Below are positions 49,678 to 59,358 of a DNA stretch of 64,000 nucleotides, in pieces. Both the position numbers and the translations under genes were made by a program. How positions within the stretch are numbered: position 1 is the stretch's first letter; each line of letters opens with the position of its first letter. The stretch is from Pseudomonas muyukensis (GTDB taxonomy: Bacteria > Pseudomonadota > Gammaproteobacteria > Pseudomonadales > Pseudomonadaceae), in the NCBI RefSeq assembly GCF_019139535.1, contig NZ_CP077073.1:1872001-1936000 (forward strand). The letters run 5' to 3'. The notes under the pieces are model-generated. The model was not told the DNA's origin. It saw only the letters and a list, made by a program, of their open reading frames with translations, and did no database searches.

Positions 49678-51581
49678 AGGGGTTCAGCCAGTTCGCTAGG
49701 GGGCGTGACCAGGGGCAGGGCCAGGACGAACGCAGTACCGCCACTGGCGGGGTGTTCGACGCTCAGGGTGCCTTTGGCGGCGGCGGCCAGGCTCGCCGAC
49801 AGGGTCAGGCCCAGGCCCAGGCCGTGCTCGCCCGGTTTGGTGGTGAAGAAGGGTTCGAACAGGTGCTTGCGCGCCTCGGCGTCGATGCCGTGGCCGTTGT
49901 CGCGCACCCGCAGACGGTATTTGTCGCCTTGTGCCTCACCCTCCAGCCACAGTTGTGGCAGGGGCTGGGTGGCCATGGCATCGAGGGCGTTGCCGATCAG
50001 GTTGACCAGGATCTGCTCCAGGCGGGTCTGGTCGATGGCCAGTTGCTGGTCGTCGAACTGCGCGTGCAGTTGCAGGTGGCAGGCGCTGATGCGATTGCCC
50101 AGTACCTGCAGCGAGGCCTGCACCGCCTTGTCCAGCGAGGCCTGGCCGCTGTCGTCGCCACGCCGGGCAAACGAGCGCAGGCTGGCGGTGATGCGGCCCA
50201 TGCGGTCGATCAGGTCGTTCATGGTGCGCAGGTTGGCGCTGGCGGTTTCCAGGGCTCCGCGTTCGAGGAAGCGCACGGTGTTGCCGGACAAGGTACGCAG
50301 CGCCGCCAGCGGCTGGTTGAGCTCGTGGGCGATGCTGGTGGACATCTGCCCGATGGCTGCCAGCTTGCCGGCCTGGACCAGCTCGTCCTGGGCGTGGCGC
50401 AGGGTCTGTTCGGCGTGGCGGCGCTCGCGGATCTGGCCCTTGAGCCGTTCGTTGCTGGCGCGCAAGTCGGCGGTGCGCTCGGTGATCTTGCGTTCCAGCT
50501 GGCTGTTGGCTTCTTCCAGTGCCTCGCGGGCCGCCAGGCGGGTGGCGATCACCTTGCGCCGCTCGTTCCAGGCAATGGCCAGGATTGCCAGCAGGGCGAA
50601 GGCGACCCCGACCAGGATGCCTTGCACCATCGATTCGCGGCGCAGGTCCTGCAGCGGGGTGAGCAGGGTGAAGTGCCAGGGCGTGTCGGCCAGGCGCCGG
50701 GTCTGAGCCAGGTAGGCCACTTCGCGCGGCTTGCCGTGCTCGGTCTCGCTGTTGGCCGGGAAGGTGAGCTTCTCCACGCCGTCGGCCAGGGTTTCCCGGG
50801 CCAGTGGTTGCAGTTCGTTGAGTGGCCACCAGTAGTACTGCAGGCTGCGCGCCAGGCGCTCCTTGATCTGCGGGTTGAGCGGGCGCACCGACTTCAGCCG
50901 CCGGGTGGGGTCGCTGGAGAGGATGATGATGCCGTTCTCGTCGCTGACGAAGGCTTCCAGGCGCGCGCGCTGCCAGCGCTCCTCGAGGGTGTCCAGGCGT
51001 ACCTTGATCACCGCCACGCCAATGATCTTGCCGTGCTCCTCCAGCCCGTGGGCGAGGTAGTAGCCGGCCTCGCCGGTGGTGCTGCCGATGCCGTAGAAAC
51101 GCCCTGGCTCGCCGCGCACGGCAACCTGGAAGTAGGCGCGGAACGCCAGGTCCTCGCCGAGGAACGAGTCGGCATCGCGCCAGTTGCTGGTGGCCTGGAC
51201 CCGGCCGGAGGTGTCGAGGACGAAGATCGCCCGGCTGCGGCTGCGCCGGTTCAGGCCCTCGAGGTATTCGTTGACCGTCTGGCGGTCACCGGCGTCGGGG
51301 TCGGTGAGCAGGCGCGAGACGCTGTCTTCCAGCTCGAGCAGGCTGGGCAGGTAGGTGTACTTGCTGATTTCGCTTTCGACCGTGCGCGCGTGCAGCTCCA
51401 GCTGGCGCTCGCCGGTTTCGCTTAGGGTGCGGATGCCGTTGCTCTCGCTGATCAGGAAGCCGGCCAAGCCCAGCCCGACCATCAGCAGGATGACCAGGGG
51501 CGGGACGAGCAGTTGGCGGATCAGACGGGATTTCACGGCAGGCTGGGCAGGGCGAAGGAGCGAGGGGTCGCATTTCATCAC
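49674..51581 (-). CDS. aauS: Sensor histidine kinase AauS (DctB-like)
   Basis: A 635-residue inner-membrane kinase. Membrane helices lie at about residues 25-47 and 312-332 around a large periplasmic sensor domain of the double-Cache/DctB type. A coiled coil at about 340-400 leads to the phospho-acceptor His (GQMSTSIAHELNQPLAAL), N box NLIGNALDAM, and G boxes RDNGHGI and LGLGLTLS. The gene order with the ATP-binding cassette genes suggests that it senses acidic amino acids. Confidence 0.9.
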
Positions 51582-51638
51582 AGTGGCCTTGTCACCACCA
51601 GCATCCGCTGCCCGGCAGGGCCGGGCAGCGTCGCCTGC

Positions 51639-52373
51639 TTAGTGTTGCAGGATCTTGCTGAGGAAGTGCTGGGTGCGCTCGTGGCGGCCTTCGGGGTTGC
51701 CGAAGAAGTCTTCCTTCTGGCAGTCCTCGATGATGTTGCCCTTGTCCATGAAGATCACCCGGTTGGCGACCTTGCGCGCAAAACCCATCTCGTGGGTCAC
51801 GCACATCATGGTCATGCCTTCGTGGGCCAGCTCGACCATCACGTCCAGTACTTCGTTGACCATTTCCGGGTCCAGCGCCGAGGTCGGTTCGTCGAACAGC
51901 ATGACGATCGGGTCCATCGACAATGCGCGGGCGATCGCCACGCGCTGCTGCTGGCCGCCCGACAGCTGGCCGGGGTGCTTCTTGGCGTGGGCGCCGAGGC
52001 CCACGCGATCGAGCAGGGCCAGGCCCTTCTTGGTGGCTTCCGCCTCGCTGCGGCCGAGCACCTTGCGCTGGGCGATGGTCAGGTTCTCGGTGATGCTCAG
52101 GTGCGGGAACAGCTCGAAGTGCTGGAACACCATGCCGACCCGCGAGCGCAGCTTGGGCAGGTTGGTCTTCGGGTCGGCGATGGAGGTGCCATCGACCACG
52201 ATGTCGCCTTTCTGGAACGGCTCCAGGGCGTTGACGCACTTGATCAGGGTCGACTTGCCCGAGCCGGACGGGCCGCAGACCACCACCACTTCACCCTTCT
52301 TGACCTCGGTGCTGCAGTCGGTCAGTACCTGGAAGTCCCCGTACCACTTGTTGACGTTCTTGATGGAAATCAT
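51639..52373 (-). CDS. aatP: Glutamate/aspartate ABC transporter ATPase
   Basis: A 244-residue ABC ATPase of the polar amino-acid family. Walker A is GPSGSGKST, the signature is [15 protein letters not shown], and Walker B is [16 protein letters not shown] with EMGFAR following. It energises import by AatQ/AatM with AatJ as binding protein. The start ATG overlaps the aatM stop (4 bp), so it is translated in series after aatM. Named gltL in other annotations. Confidence 0.94.
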   Translation of the reverse strand: MISIKNVNKWYGDFQVLTDCSTEVKKGEVVVVCGPSGSGKSTLIKCVNALEPFQKGDIVVDGTSIADPKTNLPKLRSRVGMVFQHFELFPHLSITENLTIAQRKVLGRSEAEATKKGLALLDRVGLGAHAKKHPGQLSGGQQQRVAIARALSMDPIVMLFDEPTSALDPEMVNEVLDVMVELAHEGMTMMCVTHEMGFARKVANRVIFMDKGNIIEDCQKEDFFGNPEGRHERTQHFLSKILQH

Positions 52374-53041
52374 ACGGTGATCCTTTTTTGCAGGCGCTTG
52401 ACCAGCCAGGAAGCGGAGAAGCTGATGATGAAGTAGACGACACCGGCGAAGATCAGGAACTCGTGGGAGCGCCCGATGATGTCGCCGTTGGCGCGAGCCG
52501 AGTTGAGGAAGTCGACCAGGCCCACGGTGTAGACCAGCGAGGTGTCCTGGAACAGGATGATGCTCTGTTGCAGCAGCAGCGGGGTCATCTTGCGAAACGC
52601 CTGGGGCAGGATGATCAGGCGCATGCACTGGCCGTAGCTCATGCCCAGCGCTTGCGCGGCGCCCATCTGGCCTTTGGAGATCGATTGCACGCCGGCGCGG
52701 ACGATCTCGCAGAAGTACGCCGCCTCGAACATCATGAACGCCACCACGCAGGAGGTGAACGCACCCACCGGGGTGTCTTCACCGGTGATCCAGCGCAGGA
52801 CGAAAGGCACCGCCAGGTAGAACCAGGTGATCACCAGCAGCAGTGGGATGGAGCGGAAGTAGTTGACGTAGGCGCCGGCGACGTTGGCCAGCAGCTTGCT
52901 CGACGACAGCCGCATCAACGCCAGGATGGTGCCCAGGGCGATACCGCCAACCACGCCCATGACCATCAGTTGCAGGGTCAGCAGCATGCCGTCCCACAGG
53001 GCGGGCAGCGCGGGGATGATTTCGCTGAAATCCATTTCCAT
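52370..53041 (-). CDS. aatM: Glutamate/aspartate ABC transporter permease
   Basis: A 223-residue permease with about five membrane helices and the polar amino-acid permease signature ([43 protein letters not shown] as the coupling helix to the ATPase). One of the two membrane subunits; its ATG follows the aatQ stop without gap. Confidence 0.94.
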   Translation of the reverse strand: MEMDFSEIIPALPALWDGMLLTLQLMVMGVVGGIALGTILALMRLSSSKLLANVAGAYVNYFRSIPLLLVITWFYLAVPFVLRWITGEDTPVGAFTSCVVAFMMFEAAYFCEIVRAGVQSISKGQMGAAQALGMSYGQCMRLIILPQAFRKMTPLLLQQSIILFQDTSLVYTVGLVDFLNSARANGDIIGRSHEFLIFAGVVYFIISFSASWLVKRLQKRITV

Positions 53042-53788
53042 TTACTTGCCCCCCACGGAAATCAGGCCAGGCACGGCGACTTTCTTCTCGACCATGCGCA
53101 TCAGCAGCATCAGGCCCATGTTCAGGGTGAAGTAGATCAGCGTGGCCAGGGTGAACGCCTCGAACAGGTTGGCGGAAAACTCGGCGGTCTGCTTGGTCTG
53201 CGCCAGCAGCTCCATCAGCCCGATCAGCGAGGCCACCGAGGAGTTCTTGAACACGTTCAAAAATTCCGAGGTGAGTGGCGGGATGATGATCCGGTAGGCC
53301 TGGGGCAACAGTACGTTCATGTAGATCTGGGTCAGGCTGAAGCCCATTGCGCGCCCGGCTGACTCCTGGCCGCGGGGCAGCGCCTGGATGCCGGTGCGCA
53401 CCTGCTCGCAGACACGGGCGGCGGTGAACAGGCCCAGGCAGATGACCACGCTGATCAGCGCCGAGGTGGTCGGGTTGAGGTCCTGCTTGAACCACGCCTG
53501 CAAGCCCTCGGGCAGCAGGTCCGGCACCAGGAAGTACCAGATGAACAGCTGCACCAGCAGCGGCACGTTGCGGAACAGTTCCACGTAGGCGGTGGCAATC
53601 CCTGACACCAGACGGTTGGGCACGGTACGCATCACGCCGAGCAGCGAGCCCAGCAGCAAGGCGATGATCCAGGCGGAGATGGCAATGGCGATGGTCCAGC
53701 CCAGACCGGTGATGTACCAGTCCAGGTAGGTTTCGCTGCCCACGCCGGTGGACTTGAAGAACACGCCCCAGTCCCAGTTGTAATTCAT
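53042..53788 (-). CDS. aatQ: Glutamate/aspartate ABC transporter permease
   Basis: A 248-residue permease, paralogous to aatM. It has the MRTVPNRLVSGIATAYVELFRNVPLLVQLFIWYF region and the coupling helix ESAGRAMGFSLTQIYMNVLLPQAYR. It forms a heterodimeric channel with AatM. A 143-bp gap with a strong hairpin separates it from aatJ. Confidence 0.94.
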   Translation of the reverse strand: MNYNWDWGVFFKSTGVGSETYLDWYITGLGWTIAIAISAWIIALLLGSLLGVMRTVPNRLVSGIATAYVELFRNVPLLVQLFIWYFLVPDLLPEGLQAWFKQDLNPTTSALISVVICLGLFTAARVCEQVRTGIQALPRGQESAGRAMGFSLTQIYMNVLLPQAYRIIIPPLTSEFLNVFKNSSVASLIGLMELLAQTKQTAEFSANLFEAFTLATLIYFTLNMGLMLLMRMVEKKVAVPGLISVGGK

Positions 53789-53830
53789 CGGGATTTCCCC
53801 TCAGACGATTGTTTCACGGGCACTCTCGAG

Positions 53831-53859
53831 CATCCGAAGGTGCAGGGCACCCTCGGATG
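53831..53859. promoter_or_regulatory. Stem-loop between aatJ and aatQ
   Basis: A stem of CATCCGA + GGTGC with their complements GCACC + TCGGATG, 12 pairs and one mismatch, AGG loop. No T tract follows on the transcribed strand, so it more likely stabilises the aatJ end of the mRNA, giving excess binding protein over permease, than terminates fully. Confidence 0.6.
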
Positions 53860-53931
53860 AAAGGTTAGACACTTAATGAGTGGCCTGTCGGATCGATTCG
53901 CGCGGATGGGCGCCAGGCCACTATTTGCCGG

Positions 53932-54849
53932 TCAGGACTTCTTCTCGTCCGCGGCCTTGTCGGTCGGCTCGGCGATCAGCTTCTTCAGCTCGTCGCTCAT
54001 CGGGAACTGCAGGTTCAGGCCTTTTGGCGGGATCGGCTGCTGGAACCACTTGTCGTAGCTCTTGTTGACCTCACCGGACTTGAAGTAGGCGACGATGGCC
54101 TCGTCGACCGCTTTCTTGAACGCCGCGTCTTCCTTGCGCACCATGCAGCCATAGATTTCGTACGACTGCGGGGTGCCGGTGATGACCCAGTCGGACGGCT
54201 TGCGGGCCTTGGCCATTTCACCGGCCAGCAGGGCGTCGTCCATCATGAAGGCCACGGCACGGCCGCTTTCGAGCATGTTGAAGGCTTCGCCGTGGTCTTT
54301 GGCCGAGATCACGTTCATCTTCATCTGCTTGTCGGCGTTCATCGCCTTGAGGATGCGCTCGGAGGTGGTGCCGGCGGTGGTCACCACGTTCTTGCCGGCC
54401 AGGTCGGCGAAGTCCTTATAGGACGGCTGGCCATCCTTGACCTTGGTCAGCAGGCGGGTGCCGACCTCGAAGATGCCCACCGAGAAGCCGACCTGCTGCT
54501 GGCGCTCGACGTTGTTGGTGGTGGAGCCGCACTCCAGGTCCACGGTGCCGTTCTGCACCAGCGGGATGCGGGTTTGCGAGGTGACCAGGTTGTACTTGAC
54601 CTTGATGTCGGTGCCCAGTTGCTTTTTCAGGGCTTCGACGACGGCCAGCTGGATGTCGTGGGAATAGCCTACTGGTTCTGGCTTGCCGGCCAGGTAGGAG
54701 AACGGAATGGAGGAGTCGCGGTGGCCCAGGGTGATGGTGCCCGAATCCTTGATCTTCTTCAGAGTACCGGTGAGCTCTTCGGCCATGACCGGCGATGCGA
54801 TGACAGCGGCCGCGATGGCGGCGCCCAGCAATTGACGAACGATGCGCAT
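53932..54849 (-). CDS. aatJ: Glutamate/aspartate periplasmic binding protein
   Basis: A 305-residue exported solute-binding protein. The signal peptide ends after VMA (about residue 22), with mature EELTGTLKKIKDSGTITLGHRDSSIPFSYLAG typical of GltI/AatJ. Binding-cluster residues include the DLECGSTTNN and TAGTTSERIL segments. The ATG at 54849 follows GAGGAAAAT and gives a clean signal; a 24-residue upstream extension is rejected. It is the first gene of aatJ-aatQ-aatM-aatP and preceded by a sigma-54 promoter. Confidence 0.95.
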   Translation of the reverse strand: MRIVRQLLGAAIAAAVIASPVMAEELTGTLKKIKDSGTITLGHRDSSIPFSYLAGKPEPVGYSHDIQLAVVEALKKQLGTDIKVKYNLVTSQTRIPLVQNGTVDLECGSTTNNVERQQQVGFSVGIFEVGTRLLTKVKDGQPSYKDFADLAGKNVVTTAGTTSERILKAMNADKQMKMNVISAKDHGEAFNMLESGRAVAFMMDDALLAGEMAKARKPSDWVITGTPQSYEIYGCMVRKEDAAFKKAVDEAIVAYFKSGEVNKSYDKWFQQPIPPKGLNLQFPMSDELKKLIAEPTDKAADEKKS

Positions 54850-54953
54850 CAAATTTTCCTCGACGTGTTTGTTTTTTTTATGGAGCCGTTGGCGGACTCT
54901 TTCGTTCAACGAATACAGCATGAAGCGTGGTGCATTCGGCTACCAAGTGTAGA

Positions 54954-54969
54954 GCATGACTCGTGCCAA
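54954..54969 (-). promoter_or_regulatory. Sigma-54 promoter of aatJ
   Basis: On the minus strand TTGGCACGAGTCATGC carries GG and GC separated by exactly 10 bp and matches TTGGCACG-N4-TTGC in 15 of the constrained positions but one. It ends 104 bp before the aatJ start. AauR is a sigma-54 activator, which fits. Confidence 0.75.
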
Positions 54970-55045
54970 GCCCTGATGCCGATCATAACGCCGTGAAATT
55001 CAAGGGTCTCATGCTTTTGTGACGATAAGCGAAGGCAATGGTGGG

Positions 55046-55090
55046 GGCGGATTTCCGAATGAATACTGTTTTAGTGTTCGGAAATCCGAA
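55046..55090. promoter_or_regulatory. Tandem AauR binding sites
   Basis: TTCGGAAATCCGAA at 55077-55090 exactly fits the inverted repeat TTCGG-N4-CCGAA that I recall as the AauR site of P. putida. A partial copy, GGCGGATTTCCGAA at 55046-55059, is 31 bp away, about three helical turns. They lie about 80-135 bp upstream of the sigma-54 promoter, the usual enhancer distance. Confidence 0.75.
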
Positions 55091-55166
55091 TGAATTGAGG
55101 CCTAAGTACCGCAACAGTGCCGACTCGACGTGATGTCCTGTGGTTTTTCACGCAGAAGGTCACGCC

Positions 55167-58100
55167 ATGAATGCCGAGAATGTTTTTGCCCAGGACTCGA
55201 TCGACCACTTTATTGCCCGGCGCCTTCCCGCTTGGCTGAAGGTAGCCGCCACCGACGAGGCACAGCACAAGCAGAAGCAAGAACAACTGAACGCCTACCA
55301 TCAGGCGTTGCGTACCCAGCAGGACTGCGCGCAACGCCTGGGCAACCTGTTGGGCGCCATTGCGCCCCTCGATGCTTTCGCGGCGCCGCGCCTGGAAAAG
55401 GCGCTGGCCGATGCCGGTCTGCACAACGTGGATGTCCGCACCGCCCAGGTCATCATCCACCAGGAAATCCAATACCCTTCCGCCGCGGAAAAAATCCATG
55501 TGCCCAGACGCACGATCACCTCCCGGCAATCCTTGTTGGCGGCCGCGCTGCACAACTACCATGAAGCTGAAACCAAGCGGTCGATTTTTCGTATCGCGCT
55601 TCTGCGCGGCCAGCACAAGGCCCCCTTGCCGCTCAGTTTCGAGCGTTTTGCCAGGCTTTGCCGGCAACTCGACCTGGGTGGCGCTTACCAAGCGTTGCTG
55701 CACGGCGTGCTTGCGCCCAAGGCCCACCCAGGTCAGGCGCAAGGCGAAGGGCGTCGGCGGGTCGAGCAGCTGTTCCAGGACACCCTGCGGGCAAGCCTGG
55801 AGGCCGCGGTGCACGAGGCGCGCATCAAGGGCGAGCTGGAGCAGCCCTGCTACCAGCGCCTGCTGCCACTGTTCACCACCACTACAGGCGCAGCCAAGGT
55901 CACCGACGACATCACCCCGCGGCAGTTGCGCCTGTTGGGTAAAGTCATCGTCGGGGTGGTCACCGTGCAGCTCGAGGCCCGGGAGGGCCAGCCGGCGGCC
56001 GTCATCGCCTGGATACCGGGCGATCCATTGGGTGCACTGAGCGTGCATGAGTCCTGGGCGAACCTTTACGCAGTGTTGGCCGAGCGTTTGCGAGATCGGG
56101 CTTACCAGCAGTTCTTCAGCCGTTTTATCAGGCAGCGGGACCGGGTGGCGTTCGCTGTTGCCCTGGCCAGGGCCGTCATCGATACGGCGGCAGGCCAAAC
56201 GCCGGAGCTGGATGGGCGTAACCTGCCCATCGATACCGCCTGGGCGTCCCACGTGCGCAGGCTGCAGGTGGAAAAACTCTATGACGACGCGCGTTGCCTG
56301 GCGGTCCCCACCGGTGAAGAGGACTTGCAGGATCGCCACGAGCGGCTGGAGGGCATGCTGGCCGCCGGGATGGATCTGCTTGGCCTGGCCGGGCTGTTCA
56401 TTCCGGTGGTGGGGGAACTGCTGCTGGCCGTCAGTGCCTTGCAGGTCGCCGAGCAGGTGTATGAAGGGTACAAGGACTGGCGGCTGGGCGATCGCCAGGG
56501 GGCGCTGGACCATGCCTTTGACGTGGCAGCCAACCTGATTCTTTTCTCGGCGACCGCGCATGTCGTGCCGGCGGTGGCCCGTGTCGCCTCCGTCGATGGG
56601 TTATGGCCGGTGGCCTCGGCGTCCGGAGAACTGAAGCTGGCCAAGGCAATGCCGAGTGTGCAGCGCGAACAGAGCCTGTCGGCGTTGATGGACGGTTTGT
56701 CCGGGGGGATGAGTGGCGAACTGCTGGAGGAGGAGGCCCGCAGTCTGTCGAGCATCACCGGTATTTCCCATGAACAGGTGCGCCGTCTTGCTGCCGAGCA
56801 GGCGCCTGCACCCGCCAGGTTGCTCGATAGCCGTGAGCGCCTTGCGGCCTACCAAGCAGACCGGACGCTCACTCGCGAGGCGCTGGCGGCGCGGCTGGCC
56901 AGTGCCGAGGAGGGCGTCTCCCACGAGCAGTCGCTGTTGATGACGGCGTTCTCCGGACTGACCGCCCGCGGCGCGCAGGAGGTCATCGAGCAGGCCTGCT
57001 CGGTGCAACTGGACCGGTTGCGAAGCACCGCCCGGGTGCCCTTGGCCATGGCTGAGCGCGCGCGCTGCCAGGTGCGGGACACCCGTGTCGACCTGGCCTG
57101 TCTCGGGATTCGCCAGGCGCGGGCGATCAATGCCGATACCGAGCGGCTTGTGCTGGGGCTGATCGAGCGCAAGCAGCCTTGGCCGGCGGACACCCGTATC
57201 GAATTGCGCAGCGGCAACAGCCAGGGGTTGCTGCTGAGCCAGAGTCGTGCGGGCGAGGCGGCGCAGGTGAAACAGATAGTCCGTGATGAGGCTGGCTATC
57301 GCTTGGCGGATGCAGAACGAGCCCCTGAAGGCACTGAGGGGCACCTGCTCGCGGCAGTGCTGCGGTGCCTGAGTGAAGGGCAGAAAGCCGCCATGGGGCA
57401 TGCGAACCTGTCGAGCTGGCAATTGCGCGACTGGTTGCTGGCGGCGGCCAGCGCCGACCGCGAACAGGCCGCGCAGATTATCGGCCTGGTTCGCCCGGGG
57501 GGGCGGGTCCTGCCGCCGCGCAGGTTTGGCGACGGACGCCTGGGGTATGCCTTGAGCACCGGTGGCGAAAGCAGCCAGCAGGCGATCAGACGAGGTATCC
57601 ACCGCATTTTCCCGACGCTCAGCGAGGTGCAGCTGGAGTCCTATCTCGCTGCCGTGCGCAGAAGGGGCGAGAACCCATGGGACCATTACCAGCGGTTGCA
57701 GCAGCAACTCGATCAGTTGCGTGAGTCGCTGCGCCAATGGCAGGCCGACTGGCAGACCCCCATGGATGCCATACGCCGCCGTCGCGTCGCCGACACGTTC
57801 AGGCGCAGCTGGCGGCGTAAACTGGTGGATGGCAACGATCAATACGAGTTGAGCATCGATGGCGAGCATGTCGGGCAGTTGCCGCCATTGCCTGAGGGCA
57901 TTGAGTATGCCCATGTGCGCCGTCTGGCGCTGCGCGACATGCAGTTGCAGGTTATCGAGCCGGGTTTTCTAGGCCGCTTTCCCAACCTGGTCGACCTTGA
58001 CCTGAGCCACAACCGGCTAACCCGTGTCCCGGAGGGGATTGAGCAACTGACCCAACTGCGCAGGGTCAATCTGGGTGACAACCGCATCGCCCTGGGCGAC

Positions 58101-59342
58101 GCATCACCCAACCGGCTCGCCCAACTGGTGCGGCTGGACACCCTGATTCTCAGCTACAACCCGCTAAATGGGCTACCTGACCTGTCCGCCCTGCCGCATG
58201 TGCGCGATGTACGCCTGCGGGCCACCGGCCAGGTGGACATGAACGAAGTGCATGAGCACCTGACGCTGCGGGCGCATATCGACCTGCGCGACAACCGGAT
58301 TCGCGAGCTGCAGCGAGAGGTGCGTGGAATGCGCCAGCGCCTTCAGGGCGTAAGCCTGCATGAGAACCCATTGACGGAGCAGAGCGCTGCGTTTCTTGAC
58401 GAGGTGCGCGGTATTGCCAGCCCGGGGGCCAGAGGCAGTGCCTCCTATGTGCATGAAGCGCCCGATGCCGATACCCGTGCCAGTTGGGTCGCGACCAGCA
58501 GCGACACTTTGCGTTTGCAGCGCGAGGCGACCTGGAACCGGCTGTTGGAGGAGCACAACTCGAGCGGATTGTTCCAGTTTCTCGCCGACTTCGCTGAAAG
58601 CGAGGAATTCAACGACAACCCCCGTGGTTATCGACGACGCGTCTGGAACATCCTTGAGGCCTGCGAGCACAACGAGGGGCTGCGCGAGCACGTGTTCAGC
58701 GAGGCCCAGGCGCCGAGAAGCTGCGAGGATCGCCTGGTCTATCTGCTCAACCAGCTGGAGACGGGTGTCCTGGCGTACGAGGGCATGGAGGGGGTTCCTG
58801 CTGCACTCAAGGAGCGGCGCTACCTGCGCCTGGGCAGGCAGTTGCATCGACTTGACCTGCTCGATGACATAGCCGCTCGTCATGCACGACAGATGCGCGC
58901 ACAAGGGGTACGTAATGTCGATGAAATAGAAGTGCAGCTGTATTACCGCTCGAGGTTGGCGCGATCGCTCGATTTACCAGTTGCCCCGGACGAGATGCAC
59001 TACCCGGCTTTCGCCAATGTCGCGGTCGTGAGTCTCAGGCGAGCGGAGCTCGACGTGCTGGGCGCCAACACCGATGCCGCCATTCGGGACGCCCTGGTCG
59101 AGCGTCCCTATTGGCAGCAGTACCTGCGTGAAACCTATGCCGATCGCTTCAAGGTGCAGACCGAGTCATTCCACACCCGCCTGGAAGCGCTCGAGGCACA
59201 AGCCAGGGCGGGGCAGGAAGCCGGTTATGAAGCGAGTGCCGAAGCCTTGATGAAAGAACATCTCGCGCTGGAGAAAGAGCTGATACGCGCCCTGACCGAG
59301 GAGGCCTGGGCGCGTCATCATCCCGATACTGACGGCGTCTGA
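55167..59342 (+). CDS. Giant leucine-rich-repeat protein with NEL-type E3 ubiquitin ligase domain
   Basis: A 1391-residue protein. Residues 1 to about 900 are a large N-terminal region of the DUF6543 type found in Pseudomonas LRR effectors, with a hydrophobic stretch at about 395-475 (LLGLAGLFIPVVGELLLAVSAL). About six leucine-rich repeats span about 910-1080 (LVDLDLSHNRLTRVPEGIEQL). The C-terminal part resembles the NEL ubiquitin ligase domain of IpaH/SspH effectors, with the catalytic-type SCEDR motif at Cys1186. There is no signal peptide. I use the ATG at 55167 (AGAAGG upstream) over an in-frame GTG at 55140. It is probably delivered into eukaryotic hosts; the secretion route is not evident. 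Confidence 0.8.
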   Translation: MNAENVFAQDSIDHFIARRLPAWLKVAATDEAQHKQKQEQLNAYHQALRTQQDCAQRLGNLLGAIAPLDAFAAPRLEKALADAGLHNVDVRTAQVIIHQEIQYPSAAEKIHVPRRTITSRQSLLAAALHNYHEAETKRSIFRIALLRGQHKAPLPLSFERFARLCRQLDLGGAYQALLHGVLAPKAHPGQAQGEGRRRVEQLFQDTLRASLEAAVHEARIKGELEQPCYQRLLPLFTTTTGAAKVTDDITPRQLRLLGKVIVGVVTVQLEAREGQPAAVIAWIPGDPLGALSVHESWANLYAVLAERLRDRAYQQFFSRFIRQRDRVAFAVALARAVIDTAAGQTPELDGRNLPIDTAWASHVRRLQVEKLYDDARCLAVPTGEEDLQDRHERLEGMLAAGMDLLGLAGLFIPVVGELLLAVSALQVAEQVYEGYKDWRLGDRQGALDHAFDVAANLILFSATAHVVPAVARVASVDGLWPVASASGELKLAKAMPSVQREQSLSALMDGLSGGMSGELLEEEARSLSSITGISHEQVRRLAAEQAPAPARLLDSRERLAAYQADRTLTREALAARLASAEEGVSHEQSLLMTAFSGLTARGAQEVIEQACSVQLDRLRSTARVPLAMAERARCQVRDTRVDLACLGIRQARAINADTERLVLGLIERKQPWPADTRIELRSGNSQGLLLSQSRAGEAAQVKQIVRDEAGYRLADAERAPEGTEGHLLAAVLRCLSEGQKAAMGHANLSSWQLRDWLLAAASADREQAAQIIGLVRPGGRVLPPRRFGDGRLGYALSTGGESSQQAIRRGIHRIFPTLSEVQLESYLAAVRRRGENPWDHYQRLQQQLDQLRESLRQWQADWQTPMDAIRRRRVADTFRRSWRRKLVDGNDQYELSIDGEHVGQLPPLPEGIEYAHVRRLALRDMQLQVIEPGFLGRFPNLVDLDLSHNRLTRVPEGIEQLTQLRRVNLGDNRIALGDASPNRLAQLVRLDTLILSYNPLNGLPDLSALPHVRDVRLRATGQVDMNEVHEHLTLRAHIDLRDNRIRELQREVRGMRQRLQGVSLHENPLTEQSAAFLDEVRGIASPGARGSASYVHEAPDADTRASWVATSSDTLRLQREATWNRLLEEHNSSGLFQFLADFAESEEFNDNPRGYRRRVWNILEACEHNEGLREHVFSEAQAPRSCEDRLVYLLNQLETGVLAYEGMEGVPAALKERRYLRLGRQLHRLDLLDDIAARHARQMRAQGVRNVDEIEVQLYYRSRLARSLDLPVAPDEMHYPAFANVAVVSLRRAELDVLGANTDAAIRDALVERPYWQQYLRETYADRFKVQTESFHTRLEALEAQARAGQEAGYEASAEALMKEHLALEKELIRALTEEAWARHHPDTDGV

Positions 59343-59358
59343 GGGCTGCAAAGACGGT

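Larger units (their letters stand above)
54850..55166. other. Divergent regulatory region between aatJ and the LRR-NEL gene
   Basis: 317 bp holding the sigma-54 promoter (54954-54969) and two AauR-like boxes (55046-55059 and 55077-55090), plus TTCGTTCAACGAA in the aatJ leader at 54901-54913. No separate gene is seen. Confidence 0.75.
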
